A DNA stretch of 64,000 nt, taken from NCBI RefSeq assembly GCF_013282095.1, contig NZ_BLTJ01000001.1, forward strand, positions 372,001-436,000, given 5' to 3'. Positions 42,388 to 51,419 of this stretch are shown here, one piece after another. This DNA is from Enterocloster alcoholdehydrogenati. Its GTDB lineage: Bacteria; Bacillota; Clostridia; Lachnospirales; Lachnospiraceae. The number at the start of each line of letters is the position of its first letter. Position 1 is the stretch's first letter. The notes beneath the pieces were generated by a model. It ran no database searches. It was not told the DNA's origin and saw only the letters and a list, made by a program, of their open reading frames with translations. A program made the translations under genes and the position numbers.

Positions 42388-42696
42388 ATGAAAGAAACTG
42401 CAACCCAGGCGTGCTGCTGCAAAACAAAAGAACGCCCTGAAAAAGAATACAAGGACCTGATCCACCGTTTGAACCGGATCGAAGGCCAGGTACGGGGAAT
42501 TAAAAGCATGGTGGAAAAGGACGCCTACTGCCCTGACATCCTGGTACAGACAGCAGCCGTCAACGCCGCCTTAAACAGCTTCAGCCGAACCCTTCTCTCC
42601 AACCACATTCATACCTGTGTGGTAAACGATATCCGGGAGGGCCGGGACGAGGTGGTGGATGAACTGATGGCTACCCTTCAGAAACTCATGAAATAA
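42388..42696 (+). CDS. csoR: Copper-sensing transcriptional repressor CsoR
   Basis: A 102-aa all-helical repressor of the CsoR/RcnR family. The Cu(I) ligands Cys48, His73 and Cys77 are present (DAYCPDILVQ and SNHIHTC). An additional CCC triplet at residues 9-11 in the N-terminal tail is unusual and could bind metal too. Without copper it should hold the two operators upstream, and copper binding releases it. AAGGAGG is 7 nt before the ATG at 42388. copA follows 18 bp after its stop, so the repressor controls itself and the pump. Confidence 0.93.
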   Translation: MKETATQACCCKTKERPEKEYKDLIHRLNRIEGQVRGIKSMVEKDAYCPDILVQTAAVNAALNSFSRTLLSNHIHTCVVNDIREGRDEVVDELMATLQKLMK

Positions 42697-42714
42697 AGGA
42701 GGCAGATTCCCATT

Positions 42715-45276
42715 ATGAAGCAATATTCCGTTACAGGCATGAGCTGCGCCGCCTGCAGCAACCGGATCGAAAAAGCTGTATCCAGGGTTCCCGGCGTCAC
42801 TGCCTGCTCCGTCAGCCTGCTGACCCATTCCATGGGCGTGGAAGGCACGGCCGACCCGCAGGCCATTATCTCAGCCGTAGAAACAGCCGGCTACGGCGCG
42901 TCGGAGCAGGGTTCCTCCTCAGCTAAAGGATCTTCTATCGCCGCTGACGGTGAGGAGCTGTTAAAGGACAGGGAAACGCCTATCCTGAAACAGCGTCTGA
43001 TCTATTCCGCAGGCTTTCTCATCATACTCATGTATTTTTCCATGGGGCATATGATGTGGAACTGGCCGGTTCCCGCCTTTTTCTCAGACAACCATGTGGC
43101 AATGGGCCTTTTGCAGCTGCTTCTCACTATGGCAGTCATGGTCATTAACCAGAAGTTTTTCATAAACGGCTTTAAGAGCCTGTTCCACGGTTCCCCCAAT
43201 ATGGATACCCTGGTGGCATTAGGCTCCGGCGCCTCCTTTGTCTACAGCACCTACGCCCTCTTTGCCATGACCGGAGCACAGATGCAGGGAGATATGGAGA
43301 GTGTCATGACCTATATGCATGAATTCTATTTTGAATCTGCAGCCATGATCCTGACGCTGATCACCGTGGGCAAAATGCTGGAAGCCAGGTCAAAGGGCCG
43401 CACCACCAACGCCTTAAAAGGCCTGATGAAGCTGGCTCCCAAAACCGCCACACTGGTTCGGGACGGAGCCGAGGTGACCGTTTCTATTGACCAGGTGCAG
43501 ACCGGTGATACCTTCGTTGTCCGCCCTGGTGAAAATATACCCGTAGACGGTATCGTACTGGAAGGCGCCAGCGCAGTCAACGAATCCGCCCTGACCGGCG
43601 AAAGCATCCCCGCAGATAAAACGGCAGGCGACAAGGTATCTGCCGCCACCTCCAACCAGTCCGGTTTCCTGCGCTGCAGGGCCACACGTGTAGGCGAGGA
43701 CACCACCCTCTCCCAGATCATCCAGATGGTCAGCGATGCAGCCGCCACCAAGGCCCCTATTGCCAAAGCGGCAGATCGGGTATCCGGCGTTTTCGTTCCT
43801 GCGGTCATTGCCATTTCCATCATTACAACCCTTGTATGGCTCGCTGCCGGACAGACCCTTGGGTTCGCCCTGGCAAGAGGCATTTCAGTGCTGGTTATCA
43901 GCTGCCCCTGTGCTCTGGGCCTTGCCACCCCCGTTGCCATCATGGTCGGAAATGGTATGGGTGCAAAAAACGGCATCCTGTTTAAGACTGCCGTTTCCCT
44001 GGAAGAAACCGGAAAAATGCAGATTGTAGCCCTGGACAAAACAGGCACCATTACCGAAGGGCAGCCAAAAGTAACAGATCTGATCCCTGCAGAAGACTAT
44101 TCTGAAGCATCCCTCCTTTCCCTGGCTTATGCCCTGGAGGCAAAAAGCGAACATCCTCTGGCAAAGGCCATCCTTAAGCGGGCAGAGGAGGAAGGAATGA
44201 GGCCCGACCCGGTAGAGGACTTTAAGGCCCTTCCCGGAAACGGCCTTTCTGCCCTGCGCACAAAGGATCACAGCGCTCTTACCGGAGGAAGCCTGGCCTT
44301 TATAAACAGTCATACTCCTCTTTCCCCCTCTCTGACCTCCAGAGCCAAACAGTTGGCAGAGGAAGGAAAAACTCCCCTTGTTTTTACAGAGAACGGCCGC
44401 ATTGCCGGCATCATTGCCGTAGCTGACACAATCAAGGCTGACAGTCCCCAGGCGATCAGGGAGCTTAAAAATATGGGGATCCACGTTGTCATGCTTACCG
44501 GCGACAATGAGCGCACCGCCAGGGCCATCGGCCGTCAGGCCGGAGTAGACGAGGTGATCGCAGGCGTGCTGCCCGAGGGCAAGGAAAGCGTTATCCGCGC
44601 ATTAAAGGAAAAAGGAAAGACCTGTATGGTGGGTGACGGCATCAATGATGCGCCCGCCCTTACAAGGGCCGATATGGGCATTGCCATCGGGGCCGGTACG
44701 GACGTGGCCATTGATGCGGCAGATGTAGTGTTAATGAAGAGCCGTCTCTTAGATGTTCCTGCCGCCATCCGCTTAAGCCGCGCCACCCTCCAGAATATCC
44801 ACGAAAATCTGTTCTGGGCCTTTTTCTACAATGTGATCGGCATTCCCCTGGCTGCCGGTGTGTGGTACCCCCTCTTTCACTTAAAGCTGAACCCCATGTT
44901 CGGCGCTGCCGCCATGAGCCTTTCCAGCTTCTGTGTGGTTTCCAACGCCCTGAGACTGAACCTCTTTCAAGTAAAAAGTGCAAAAAAAGATAAAAAATCA
45001 AAGCATCCCGCAACCGTTTCCGCGGCTGCTGTGCATACAATCAACGAAGAAAAGGAGATTACAGCTATGACAAAGACAATGAAAATCGAAGGAATGATGT
45101 GCGGACACTGCGAGGCAGCCGTAAAGAAAGCTCTGGAAGCTCTGCCGCAGGTAACAGAGGCAGTGGTCAGCCACGAAAAAGGAACCGCCGTTATAGCTTT
45201 AAACGGCGAAATTGCCGATGAGATGTTAAAAAAGGCCGTAGAAGATAAGGATTATAAGGTATTGGATATCCAGTAA
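42715..45276 (+). CDS. copA: Copper-exporting P1B-type ATPase with C-terminal CopZ-like domain
   Basis: An 853-aa Cu(I) export ATPase. One N-terminal heavy-metal domain (GMSCAACSNR, residues 1-66) precedes eight membrane helices. SCPCALGLATP with the metal-binding CPC lies near residue 396, the phosphorylation site DKTGT near 441, SEHPLAKA near 477 and GDGINDAPAL in the hinge. After the last helix a charged linker of about 30 residues leads to a second metal domain (GMMCGHCE) in the final 69 residues, the size of free CopZ. AAGGAG and an ATG at 45067 lie exactly at its boundary. Copper domains are normally N-terminal, so the C-terminal one is unusual. AGGAGG precedes the ATG at 42715. Confidence 0.95.
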   Translation: MKQYSVTGMSCAACSNRIEKAVSRVPGVTACSVSLLTHSMGVEGTADPQAIISAVETAGYGASEQGSSSAKGSSIAADGEELLKDRETPILKQRLIYSAGFLIILMYFSMGHMMWNWPVPAFFSDNHVAMGLLQLLLTMAVMVINQKFFINGFKSLFHGSPNMDTLVALGSGASFVYSTYALFAMTGAQMQGDMESVMTYMHEFYFESAAMILTLITVGKMLEARSKGRTTNALKGLMKLAPKTATLVRDGAEVTVSIDQVQTGDTFVVRPGENIPVDGIVLEGASAVNESALTGESIPADKTAGDKVSAATSNQSGFLRCRATRVGEDTTLSQIIQMVSDAAATKAPIAKAADRVSGVFVPAVIAISIITTLVWLAAGQTLGFALARGISVLVISCPCALGLATPVAIMVGNGMGAKNGILFKTAVSLEETGKMQIVALDKTGTITEGQPKVTDLIPAEDYSEASLLSLAYALEAKSEHPLAKAILKRAEEEGMRPDPVEDFKALPGNGLSALRTKDHSALTGGSLAFINSHTPLSPSLTSRAKQLAEEGKTPLVFTENGRIAGIIAVADTIKADSPQAIRELKNMGIHVVMLTGDNERTARAIGRQAGVDEVIAGVLPEGKESVIRALKEKGKTCMVGDGINDAPALTRADMGIAIGAGTDVAIDAADVVLMKSRLLDVPAAIRLSRATLQNIHENLFWAFFYNVIGIPLAAGVWYPLFHLKLNPMFGAAAMSLSSFCVVSNALRLNLFQVKSAKKDKKSKHPATVSAAAVHTINEEKEITAMTKTMKIEGMMCGHCEAAVKKALEALPQVTEAVVSHEKGTAVIALNGEIADEMLKKAVEDKDYKVLDIQ
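45067..45276 (+). CDS. copZ: Possible internally initiated CopZ copper chaperone
   Basis: Within the copA frame, AAGGAG (45052-45057) stands 9 nt before an ATG that opens exactly the CopZ-like domain: 69 aa, MxCxxC-type site GMMCGHC with Cys at positions 12 and 15. This is the length of free CopZ of Bacillus and Enterococcus. The reading frame has no stop between pump and domain, so the chaperone could be made both as a fused tail and as a separate protein. An older copA-copZ pair fused by loss of the stop codon would leave this footprint. Separate translation is inference. Confidence 0.5.
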   Translation: MTKTMKIEGMMCGHCEAAVKKALEALPQVTEAVVSHEKGTAVIALNGEIADEMLKKAVEDKDYKVLDIQ

Positions 45277-45330
45277 GGCAGCCGGTTTTTAAAACAGCGG
45301 CCCCTCTGTACGGCCCGCTGTCTGCATAAA

Positions 45331-45367
45331 TAAAAGGAGCCTCTCCGCCGTTTGCGGATTGGCTCCT
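45331..45367 (-). terminator. Terminator of ptsH
   Basis: AGGAGCC (45335-45341) pairs with GGCTCCT (45361-45367) around an inner CCGC/GCGG stem. On the minus strand it is followed by TTTTATTT. A second stem, ACAGCGG/CCGCTGT (45294-45321), may serve copA on the plus strand but lacks a T tail. Confidence 0.7.
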
Positions 45368-45407
45368 GTCAGAACAGCCGTTTAAACTAATGTACCGGCT
45401 GTAAAAA

Positions 45408-45674
45408 TTACATCTCACCCAGGCCGCTCTCGATTGCCTGGCTTAAGGTATCCATGGCTGCCTGCTCATCCTCGCCGTCGCAGATCAGGGTGATCTCCGT
45501 ACCGCACTTGATGCCGGCTGCCATAACGTTTAATACGCTCTTTGCAACAATCTTCTTCTCACCGCACTCGATGGTAATGTCGCTCTTGAACTTCATAGCT
45601 GTCTGAGACAGAACGCCTGCTGGTCTTAAATGTAAGCCGGATGGATTTACTACTGTTAAAGTCTTGCTGATCAT
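45408..45674 (-). CDS. ptsH: Phosphocarrier protein HPr
   Basis: An 88-aa HPr of the sugar phosphotransferase system. His15 in SGLHLRPAG receives phosphate from enzyme I, and Ser46 in AKSVLNVMAAG is at the site phosphorylated by HPr kinase in Firmicutes for catabolite control. Both key residues are intact. No ptsI gene is adjacent; it is transcribed alone from a strong promoter and ends in a terminator. Confidence 0.97.
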   Translation of the reverse strand: MISKTLTVVNPSGLHLRPAGVLSQTAMKFKSDITIECGEKKIVAKSVLNVMAAGIKCGTEITLICDGEDEQAAMDTLSQAIESGLGEM

Positions 45675-45743
45675 AACTATACTCTCCTTATGGTGTTATT
45701 CTGCGTATGGCAGGAGTCTTTGTCCCCGCTGCCCTATATATGG

Positions 45744-45772
45744 ATTTTATTACATCTGACTATCTATGTCAA
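45744..45772 (-). promoter_or_regulatory. Sigma-A promoter of ptsH
   Basis: On the minus strand a perfect -35 TTGACA (45767-45772), 17-nt spacer and -10 TAAAAT (45744-45749). The leader is about 65 nt. Confidence 0.75.
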
Positions 45773-45840
45773 GTTAATCAAAAAATTACCGATGGTTTTT
45801 TTGCTGCTTTTTTATCAGTATGAGCCGTCATTTTCTCATC

Positions 45841-46485
45841 TCAGCCGCAGGCGAAAGCCTCCTCTTCCCTTCTCGAAAACACGCAGCCGCAATAGTCCTG
45901 TCTGTAAAGCCCATACTGAGAGGAAAGCTCGGTGGAGCGTTTGTAGCCGTTTTTCTTCTTGAAATCTGACTGCAGATACGGCACGCCGTACTCCTGGCCC
46001 AGCCGGATCCCGATCTCATTCAGCTTCTGGGCGTTTTTTAAAGGGCTGATGGACAAAGTGGTAGTAAAATAGTCAAATCCGCCCTCTTTTGCCGTCTTTG
46101 CCCCCTCTCTAAGACGCAGCTCGTAGCACCGAAAGCACCGGCTCCCTCCCTCCGGATCCTTTTCATGTCCTTTGGCTGCGGCATAAAAGGAGGCTGTATC
46201 GTATTCTCCCTCCAGAAAATGGATAGGATTCGCCGTCTTCATCTCACCAATCAGCCGTTTCTGCTCTTTCGTCCGCTCTCTATACTCTTCCTCCGGGTAG
46301 ATATTGGGATTATAGTAAAATACCGTGATCTCAAAATACTGCGACAAATATTCCAGCACATAGCTGCTGCAGGGGGCGCAGCAGCTGTGAAGCAGCAGCC
46401 GGGGCGTCCTGCCTTCTTTTACAATGGCTTCCAATGTTTTATCTAAAATTCTCTGGTAATTTTCCTTCTGCTGCGCTCCAGCCAT
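45841..46485 (-). CDS. queH: Epoxyqueuosine reductase QueH
   Basis: A 214-aa iron-sulfur enzyme of the QueH (former DUF208) family, which reduces epoxyqueuosine to queuosine in tRNA, the non-cobalamin alternative to QueG. Metal ligands are visible as SCCAPC (Cys35, Cys36, Cys39), the pair in RCFRCYELR, and YCGC near the C-terminus. AAGGAGGAAGG precedes the ATG. It stands between rpoD and ptsH with no other queuosine gene near. Confidence 0.92.
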   Translation of the reverse strand: MAGAQQKENYQRILDKTLEAIVKEGRTPRLLLHSCCAPCSSYVLEYLSQYFEITVFYYNPNIYPEEEYRERTKEQKRLIGEMKTANPIHFLEGEYDTASFYAAAKGHEKDPEGGSRCFRCYELRLREGAKTAKEGGFDYFTTTLSISPLKNAQKLNEIGIRLGQEYGVPYLQSDFKKKNGYKRSTELSSQYGLYRQDYCGCVFSRREEEAFACG

Positions 46486-46668
46486 GATCCTTCCTCCTTC
46501 AAACGATAATCCTGTCCTCTGACGCGCAAAAGGACCGCTCTAGAAAGCAGCCCTTCTCATATACGCATTTGCAGTGATTGCAGCATCCACATCCAGCCAC
46601 CCCTTTGCCGACTGTATCCTTTCAGCTAAACAGCGGCACGCAAAGCTGCCAGTCCTCAAACTGCAGCC

Positions 46669-47811
46669 TTACAGGAAATCGCGGATCCGCTTGCTTCTTA
46701 CAGGATTGCGCAGCTTGCGCAGAGCCTTGGCCTCGATCTGACGGATACGCTCTCTGGTGACGTTGAACTCCTTCCCCACCTCTTCCAGTGTTCTGGGATG
46801 TCCGTCCTCCAGTCCGAACCGCAGTACGATTACCTGCCGCTCTCTCTCCTTTAAATCTCCCAAAAGAGCGTCGATGTGCTCCCGCAGCATCACAGATTCC
46901 ACGTTGCCCTCAGGGGTCACAACGTTGCTGTCCGCTACGAAATCGCCCAGATTGGAGTCATCTTCCTCGCCGATAGGCGTCTCAAGAGAAGCCGGCTCAC
47001 GGGCGATCTGCATGATCTCCATGACTTTATCTTCAGACATATCAAGCGCTTCTGCCAGCTCTGTCACGGAAGGTTCATAGCCCAGTTCCAGAGTCAGCTT
47101 TCTCTGCATCTTTGACATCTTGTTGATCGTTTCTACCATATGCACCGGTACGCGGATGGTTCTTGCCTGATCAGCCAGAGCTCTTGTCACCGACTGACGG
47201 ATCCACCAGGTTGCATATGTACTTAACTTATAGCCTTTTGTATAATCAAATTTTTCAACGCCTTTGATCAGTCCCAGGTTGCCTTCCTGCACCAGGTCAA
47301 GGAAACTCATCCCTCTTCCGGTGTAGCGCTTCGCAATGCTGACTACAAGACGCAGGTTTGCCTCGATCAGTCTCTCCTTTGCGGATTCGTCGCCGTCTGC
47401 CTTGCGCTGCGCAAGCTCCAGCTCTTCATCTGCCGTAAGAAGGGGTACGGTACCGATCTCTTTCAGATACATACGAACCGGATCCTCGGTTCCTATGCCC
47501 TCTAAAAGATCCACTGCATCCAGGTCGATTTCTTCATCCTCTGCATCCTTCATGAAGCTGTCGTCGTCCAGGTCAAGATCCAGGCCAATGTCATCCAGAG
47601 CGGGATCTGCGTTCAGCATCGCTTCGTCCAGTACGGGAACTACGTCAATATTACGGTTCTCCAGGTAACTGTAAATCTGATCCATCTGCTCAGGAGACAG
47701 GTTGTCCCCGGTGAAAAAGTCATTGATCTCGCCTGCATCCAGGGTATTATGCTTGGATTTGGCGTGCTCCACCAGCTTTTCCAGTTTTTTTAAAAAATCG
47801 TCCTTTTCCAA
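46669..47811 (-). CDS. rpoD: Primary sigma factor SigA (RpoD)
   Basis: The 380-aa housekeeping sigma factor. A short region 1.1-like N-terminus and an acidic stretch (residues 60-90) precede regions 1.2 and 2 ([34 protein letters not shown]), region 3, and region 4 with [18 protein letters not shown]. The start is a TTG at 47811 with AAAGGA 9 nt upstream; the upstream in-frame GTG at 47829 has no ribosome binding site. The usual partner dnaG is not adjacent. It has its own consensus promoter. Confidence 0.96.
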   Translation of the reverse strand: MEKDDFLKKLEKLVEHAKSKHNTLDAGEINDFFTGDNLSPEQMDQIYSYLENRNIDVVPVLDEAMLNADPALDDIGLDLDLDDDSFMKDAEDEEIDLDAVDLLEGIGTEDPVRMYLKEIGTVPLLTADEELELAQRKADGDESAKERLIEANLRLVVSIAKRYTGRGMSFLDLVQEGNLGLIKGVEKFDYTKGYKLSTYATWWIRQSVTRALADQARTIRVPVHMVETINKMSKMQRKLTLELGYEPSVTELAEALDMSEDKVMEIMQIAREPASLETPIGEEDDSNLGDFVADSNVVTPEGNVESVMLREHIDALLGDLKERERQVIVLRFGLEDGHPRTLEEVGKEFNVTRERIRQIEAKALRKLRNPVRSKRIRDFL

Positions 47812-47863
47812 TGATAAACGTCCTTTCACTTAAAGGTAAATGTGGAAACTCTCACAACTTATC

Positions 47864-47892
47864 ATTATATACTACTTTCCATGGGATTTCAA
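47864..47892 (-). promoter_or_regulatory. Sigma-A promoter of rpoD
   Basis: On the minus strand -35 TTGAAA (47887-47892), 17-nt spacer, -10 TATAAT (47864-47869), about 45 nt before the TTG start. Confidence 0.75.
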
Positions 47893-48025
47893 CATCAATC
47901 GACAAAGTTCCCATAAATTTCGTAACTATTCAGCCATGGGGCAATTTGTACAGAAATATGCTTATGCAAGTCGGCCAGCAGCACATATTTCCGCACAAAT
48001 TAACATATGGCGTACAGCCAAATCT

Positions 48026-48937
48026 TTAAGCCAACCGCTTCTGCCGGTTTTCCGGGAGCAGAATCTGAACCCGTTCCTTTAAGTTCCCGATGTCAGCCTC
48101 TGTTCTGGCACCTCCGTATTCCCCATCCAGAACCCAGTCCACCGGAGTTTCAGAGCGAAAGCAGATGGAGGCAGTCTTAAAGCGGTATACGTATTCATTA
48201 GGTTCCTCTTTCAGAAACATATGGGAAATGATATTGCTCAGGTCTGCCGGTGTTTTCGGCATACGGATTAAAAGCACCTCAAATACCCCGTCCTGCAGAT
48301 CCACCGACTGGTTTACCAGGCTTTTAAATCCCCCTACGCTTCTTGTGTTGGTTACCATGCCGAAAATGAAATCCTCTTCCAGACTGCCCTCCTCCCACTG
48401 CACCTGCATATGGCAGGGCTTGATGGAAGTAAGGCTTTTTAAAGCCTCCAGCATATAAGCCGGATGGCCCAGCAGGTTTTTGCGGTCCTGGGAGGTGGCG
48501 TAGGCCACCTCTGTAAACGCCCCGAAGCCTGCGATATACACAAACTTCCGGTCCTCGCAGAAGGTTCCCACATCCACAGCAAGGGGCTTTCCCCGCGTAA
48601 TATCAAGGGCCGCCTTTTCCATATCCTTTGAAAGGCGGAGGCTGGCGGCAAAGTCATTGGTAGAACCTGCGGGAATATAACCAAGCACCGGCGAAGCCTT
48701 AAGATCCAGCAGCCCACAGATGGTTTCATTTAAAGTGCCGTCCCCGCCGCTGCATACGATCACATCCATAGCTTCGCCCAGTTTTCTCACCGTCTGGGCG
48801 GCGTCTCCCTGGCACTGGGTCACATGGACATGAATATCATACCCAGCCTTTGTAAAAATATCCAGAATCCGCAGGAGACTTCCCCTGATCTGCTCCTTTC
48901 CTGAGCGGGGATTAAAAACAAAGAGCATCTGTTTCAT
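48026..48937 (-). CDS. Diacylglycerol/lipid kinase (DagK/YegS family)
   Basis: A 303-aa soluble lipid kinase with the NPRSGK start, the nucleotide-binding SGGDGTLNE segment and GYIPAGSTNDFA, the family's core motifs. It probably phosphorylates diacylglycerol or a related lipid, in Gram-positives recycling diacylglycerol left by lipoteichoic acid synthesis. The ATG at 48937 has AAAGGAGG 8 nt upstream and overlaps the mutY stop by 4 nt, so it is the last gene of an argF-to-kinase cluster. Confidence 0.88.
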   Translation of the reverse strand: MKQMLFVFNPRSGKEQIRGSLLRILDIFTKAGYDIHVHVTQCQGDAAQTVRKLGEAMDVIVCSGGDGTLNETICGLLDLKASPVLGYIPAGSTNDFAASLRLSKDMEKAALDITRGKPLAVDVGTFCEDRKFVYIAGFGAFTEVAYATSQDRKNLLGHPAYMLEALKSLTSIKPCHMQVQWEEGSLEEDFIFGMVTNTRSVGGFKSLVNQSVDLQDGVFEVLLIRMPKTPADLSNIISHMFLKEEPNEYVYRFKTASICFRSETPVDWVLDGEYGGARTEADIGNLKERVQILLPENRQKRLA

Positions 48938-50073
48938 GTTCCATCCTCCTTTTGAAACAGGATATCCTTGTAAGCAGAAAATGCATTGGGAAGAGGATAC
49001 CGGTCCCGTATCTCCTCTTTTTCCACCATAAATGCAGTATGATCCGGGTCCTGCCATGCACGTTTAAGCACTGCCCGGTATCCTGTCATATGCCACTCCA
49101 CATGGGAAAAAATATGCCGTGACGGCTCCAGGGCCTCCAGCCGTTCAACCGCCTCCTCCGACACTCCCAGATACGCTCTTGCCTCCTCCCCGGTGAGATG
49201 GCCTTCCGTGTTGGGAAGTTCATACAGAGACGCCAAAAGCCCCGTTGAAGGCCGTTTTCGGATAGCTGCCTTTCCCTGATTTTCTATGATAAACACCGTC
49301 CGCTCCTCGATCCTGCGTTTCTTAGACGGCGACTTCCAGGGAATCTCCTTCCACAGTCCCTGCCTTTTTGTCAGGCAGACGGATTCCATGGGGCACTGGG
49401 AGCACCTCGGCTCTTTGCCGGGAATACACACCAGCGCTCCCGTCTCGATCAGGCCCTGATTGTAGCTGCTGGCTTTATCCGAGGGCATGACTTCTTTCAG
49501 CAGTGTCTCCACAGCTGTTTTGACGGAGGCCTTTTTGATGTCAGACCGGTCTGCCAGGATCCGGGAGATCACGCGGAGCACATTTCCGTCTACCGCAGGC
49601 ACCGGAATCCCGTAGGCAATGGAGGCAATAGCTCCGGCGGTATAGCTTCCGATCCCCGGCAGGGATAAAAGCTCCTCATAGGACGCCGGAAGCTCTCCTT
49701 TGTACTGTTCCATCACACGGACAGCCGCCGCCTTTAAATTCCGAACCCGGCTGTAATAGCCAAGGCCCTCCCACAGTTTCATCAGCCGGTCATCCTCCGC
49801 CTCCGCCAGATCCTTAATTTCCGGAAGAGCATCCATAAACCGTTCAAAATACGGCTTCACTGCCTCCACCCTGGTCTGCTGAAGCATGATCTCAGATACC
49901 CATACCCGGTATGGCTTTGGATCCTCTCTCCAGGGAAGAACCCTGGCCCTGGAGCCGTACCAGGCTAACAGCGGCTTTTCCATGGCTCTCAGCCGCTCCT
50001 TTGGTTCTAAAAACATATCCTCCCGCTCCGAAATCTGGAGGCGGTCATAAAAATGAAACTCCGTGTTACACAT
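48934..50073 (-). CDS. mutY: A/G-specific adenine glycosylase MutY
   Basis: A 379-aa DNA repair enzyme that removes adenine mispaired with 8-oxoguanine. It shows the helix-hairpin-helix LPGIGSYTAGAIAS, the catalytic Asp in VDGNVLRV, the Glu in VSEIMLQQTRV, and the four-cysteine 4Fe-4S loop CIPGKEPRCSQCPMESVC. A NUDIX-like C-terminal domain for 8-oxoguanine recognition follows from about residue 255. The ATG overlaps the end of birA by 8 nt; an internal ATG at 50016 next to GGAGG is a possible alternative start. Confidence 0.94.
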   Translation of the reverse strand: MCNTEFHFYDRLQISEREDMFLEPKERLRAMEKPLLAWYGSRARVLPWREDPKPYRVWVSEIMLQQTRVEAVKPYFERFMDALPEIKDLAEAEDDRLMKLWEGLGYYSRVRNLKAAAVRVMEQYKGELPASYEELLSLPGIGSYTAGAIASIAYGIPVPAVDGNVLRVISRILADRSDIKKASVKTAVETLLKEVMPSDKASSYNQGLIETGALVCIPGKEPRCSQCPMESVCLTKRQGLWKEIPWKSPSKKRRIEERTVFIIENQGKAAIRKRPSTGLLASLYELPNTEGHLTGEEARAYLGVSEEAVERLEALEPSRHIFSHVEWHMTGYRAVLKRAWQDPDHTAFMVEKEEIRDRYPLPNAFSAYKDILFQKEDGT

Positions 50074-51046
50074 AGCCGTAAATCCCCCGCACGGATACTT
50101 CCCCTGATATCACAGAAGCAAGGGAGCCGTCCTCCTTTTTCACCAGAAGGCTGCCCTCTCTGTCAATTCCCAGCGCAGTTCCCCGGTAAGTCCCCGCCGG
50201 ATCCAGAACACAGACCTCCCGATCCCGGTTTGCCAGCATACGATTGTATTCCTCCATAAGCTCCGTCATATCCCCTTTTTTCAGGAAACGACCGTAGTAG
50301 GTCTCAAACTGCTCTGCCACGGCAGCGATCACCGGTGCACGTTTTAACGGACGGCCCAGCTCCAGGCTTAAGGAGGTGGCAGTGGGGGCAAGCTCCTCAG
50401 GAAAATCTTTTGTATTTACATTGATTCCAATGCCCACCACCACATGGCGGATAGAATCCTCTTCAGTGCTCATCTCTGTCAGTATGCCGCAGATCTTTTT
50501 CCCTCTGACCACCGCGTCATTGGGCCATTTGATCATGGACTCCAGGCCGACGGCCTGTCGGATCCCCGAAACAACCGCCATTCCCGCCACCAGCGTCAGC
50601 ATAGAAGCCTGAACCGGCGCAAGCGCCGGACGGAGGACAAAGCTCATCCAGATTCCCGCGCCATGGGGAGAGGCCCAGTTTCTGCCTCTTCTTCCCTTTC
50701 CTGCAGTCTGGCAGTCTGCCACCACCATTGTACCCTCCGGCGCTCCCTCCTCCGCCAGCCTTCTGGCCTGATTATTCGTCGAATCCGTCTCATAAAGACA
50801 GGTGAGCTCACCACCCAGCCACCTGGAGGTAAGAACTGACTTAAGCTCCGGAGCGGTGAGTACATCGGGAGAGGAGGTTAAGCGGTAGCCCTTGTTGCGC
50901 ACCGCTTCGATCACATAGCCCTCCTCCTCCAGCTGCCGGATGGCCTTCCATACAGCGGTCCTGGACACGCCAAGCCCCTCGCACAGCTGCTGGCCGGATA
51001 CAAAATCCGGCGTTGCTTTTAATAGCTTTAAAATCTCTGCTTTCAT
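50066..51046 (-). CDS. birA: Biotin ligase and biotin-operon repressor BirA
   Basis: A 326-aa bifunctional protein. An N-terminal winged helix (GQQLCEGLGVSRTAVWKAIRQLEEEG) binds DNA; the catalytic domain carries GKGRRGRNW, which holds biotinyl-AMP, and KWPNDAVV; an SH3-like C-terminal domain completes it. It attaches biotin to carboxylase subunits and, with biotinyl-AMP, can repress biotin genes. GGGAG precedes the ATG at 51046, which lies 16 nt after the membrane-protein gene upstream. Confidence 0.95.
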   Translation of the reverse strand: MKAEILKLLKATPDFVSGQQLCEGLGVSRTAVWKAIRQLEEEGYVIEAVRNKGYRLTSSPDVLTAPELKSVLTSRWLGGELTCLYETDSTNNQARRLAEEGAPEGTMVVADCQTAGKGRRGRNWASPHGAGIWMSFVLRPALAPVQASMLTLVAGMAVVSGIRQAVGLESMIKWPNDAVVRGKKICGILTEMSTEEDSIRHVVVGIGINVNTKDFPEELAPTATSLSLELGRPLKRAPVIAAVAEQFETYYGRFLKKGDMTELMEEYNRMLANRDREVCVLDPAGTYRGTALGIDREGSLLVKKEDGSLASVISGEVSVRGIYGYV

Positions 51047-51062
51047 TTTCTTCTCCCATCCT

Positions 51063-51371
51063 CTATCCATGAATCCAGAGGCTTAATGCGCTTAACACGC
51101 CAAGAAGCCCAAGACCTGCTCCAAGAAACAGCTGGAAAATCCCCAGCCTGATACGTTTCTTATCTCTGGCGCAGGTCTTAAGCTCAAATATGCCTCTGAT
51201 CCCATTTAACAGCGCTGCCAGCAAAAACACCAGAGGAAACAGCATCCTGTTTCCTTCCGGGCTGATAAAGGACAGCACGGCGAATATGACGATGGCAATC
51301 CCAAGGATTAAATGCGCCATGTCGAAAAACACACCGGCACAGCGCTCATTTCTTCCTCTCTGGCCCTGCAT
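51063..51371 (-). CDS. Small integral membrane protein
   Basis: A 102-aa protein with four likely membrane segments (about 17-38, 43-60 and a C-terminal hydrophobic pair from 78) and basic loops (CARDKKRIR). AAGGAG lies 9 nt before the ATG at 51371. It is inserted between argF and birA on the same strand and is probably co-transcribed. I recognise no named family and assign no function. Confidence 0.7.
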   Translation of the reverse strand: MQGQRGRNERCAGVFFDMAHLILGIAIVIFAVLSFISPEGNRMLFPLVFLLAALLNGIRGIFELKTCARDKKRIRLGIFQLFLGAGLGLLGVLSALSLWIHG

Positions 51372-51419
51372 ATCTGTATTCTCCTTATTCTCCGGACACA
51401 GACTCACAAGGCCGGCTGT

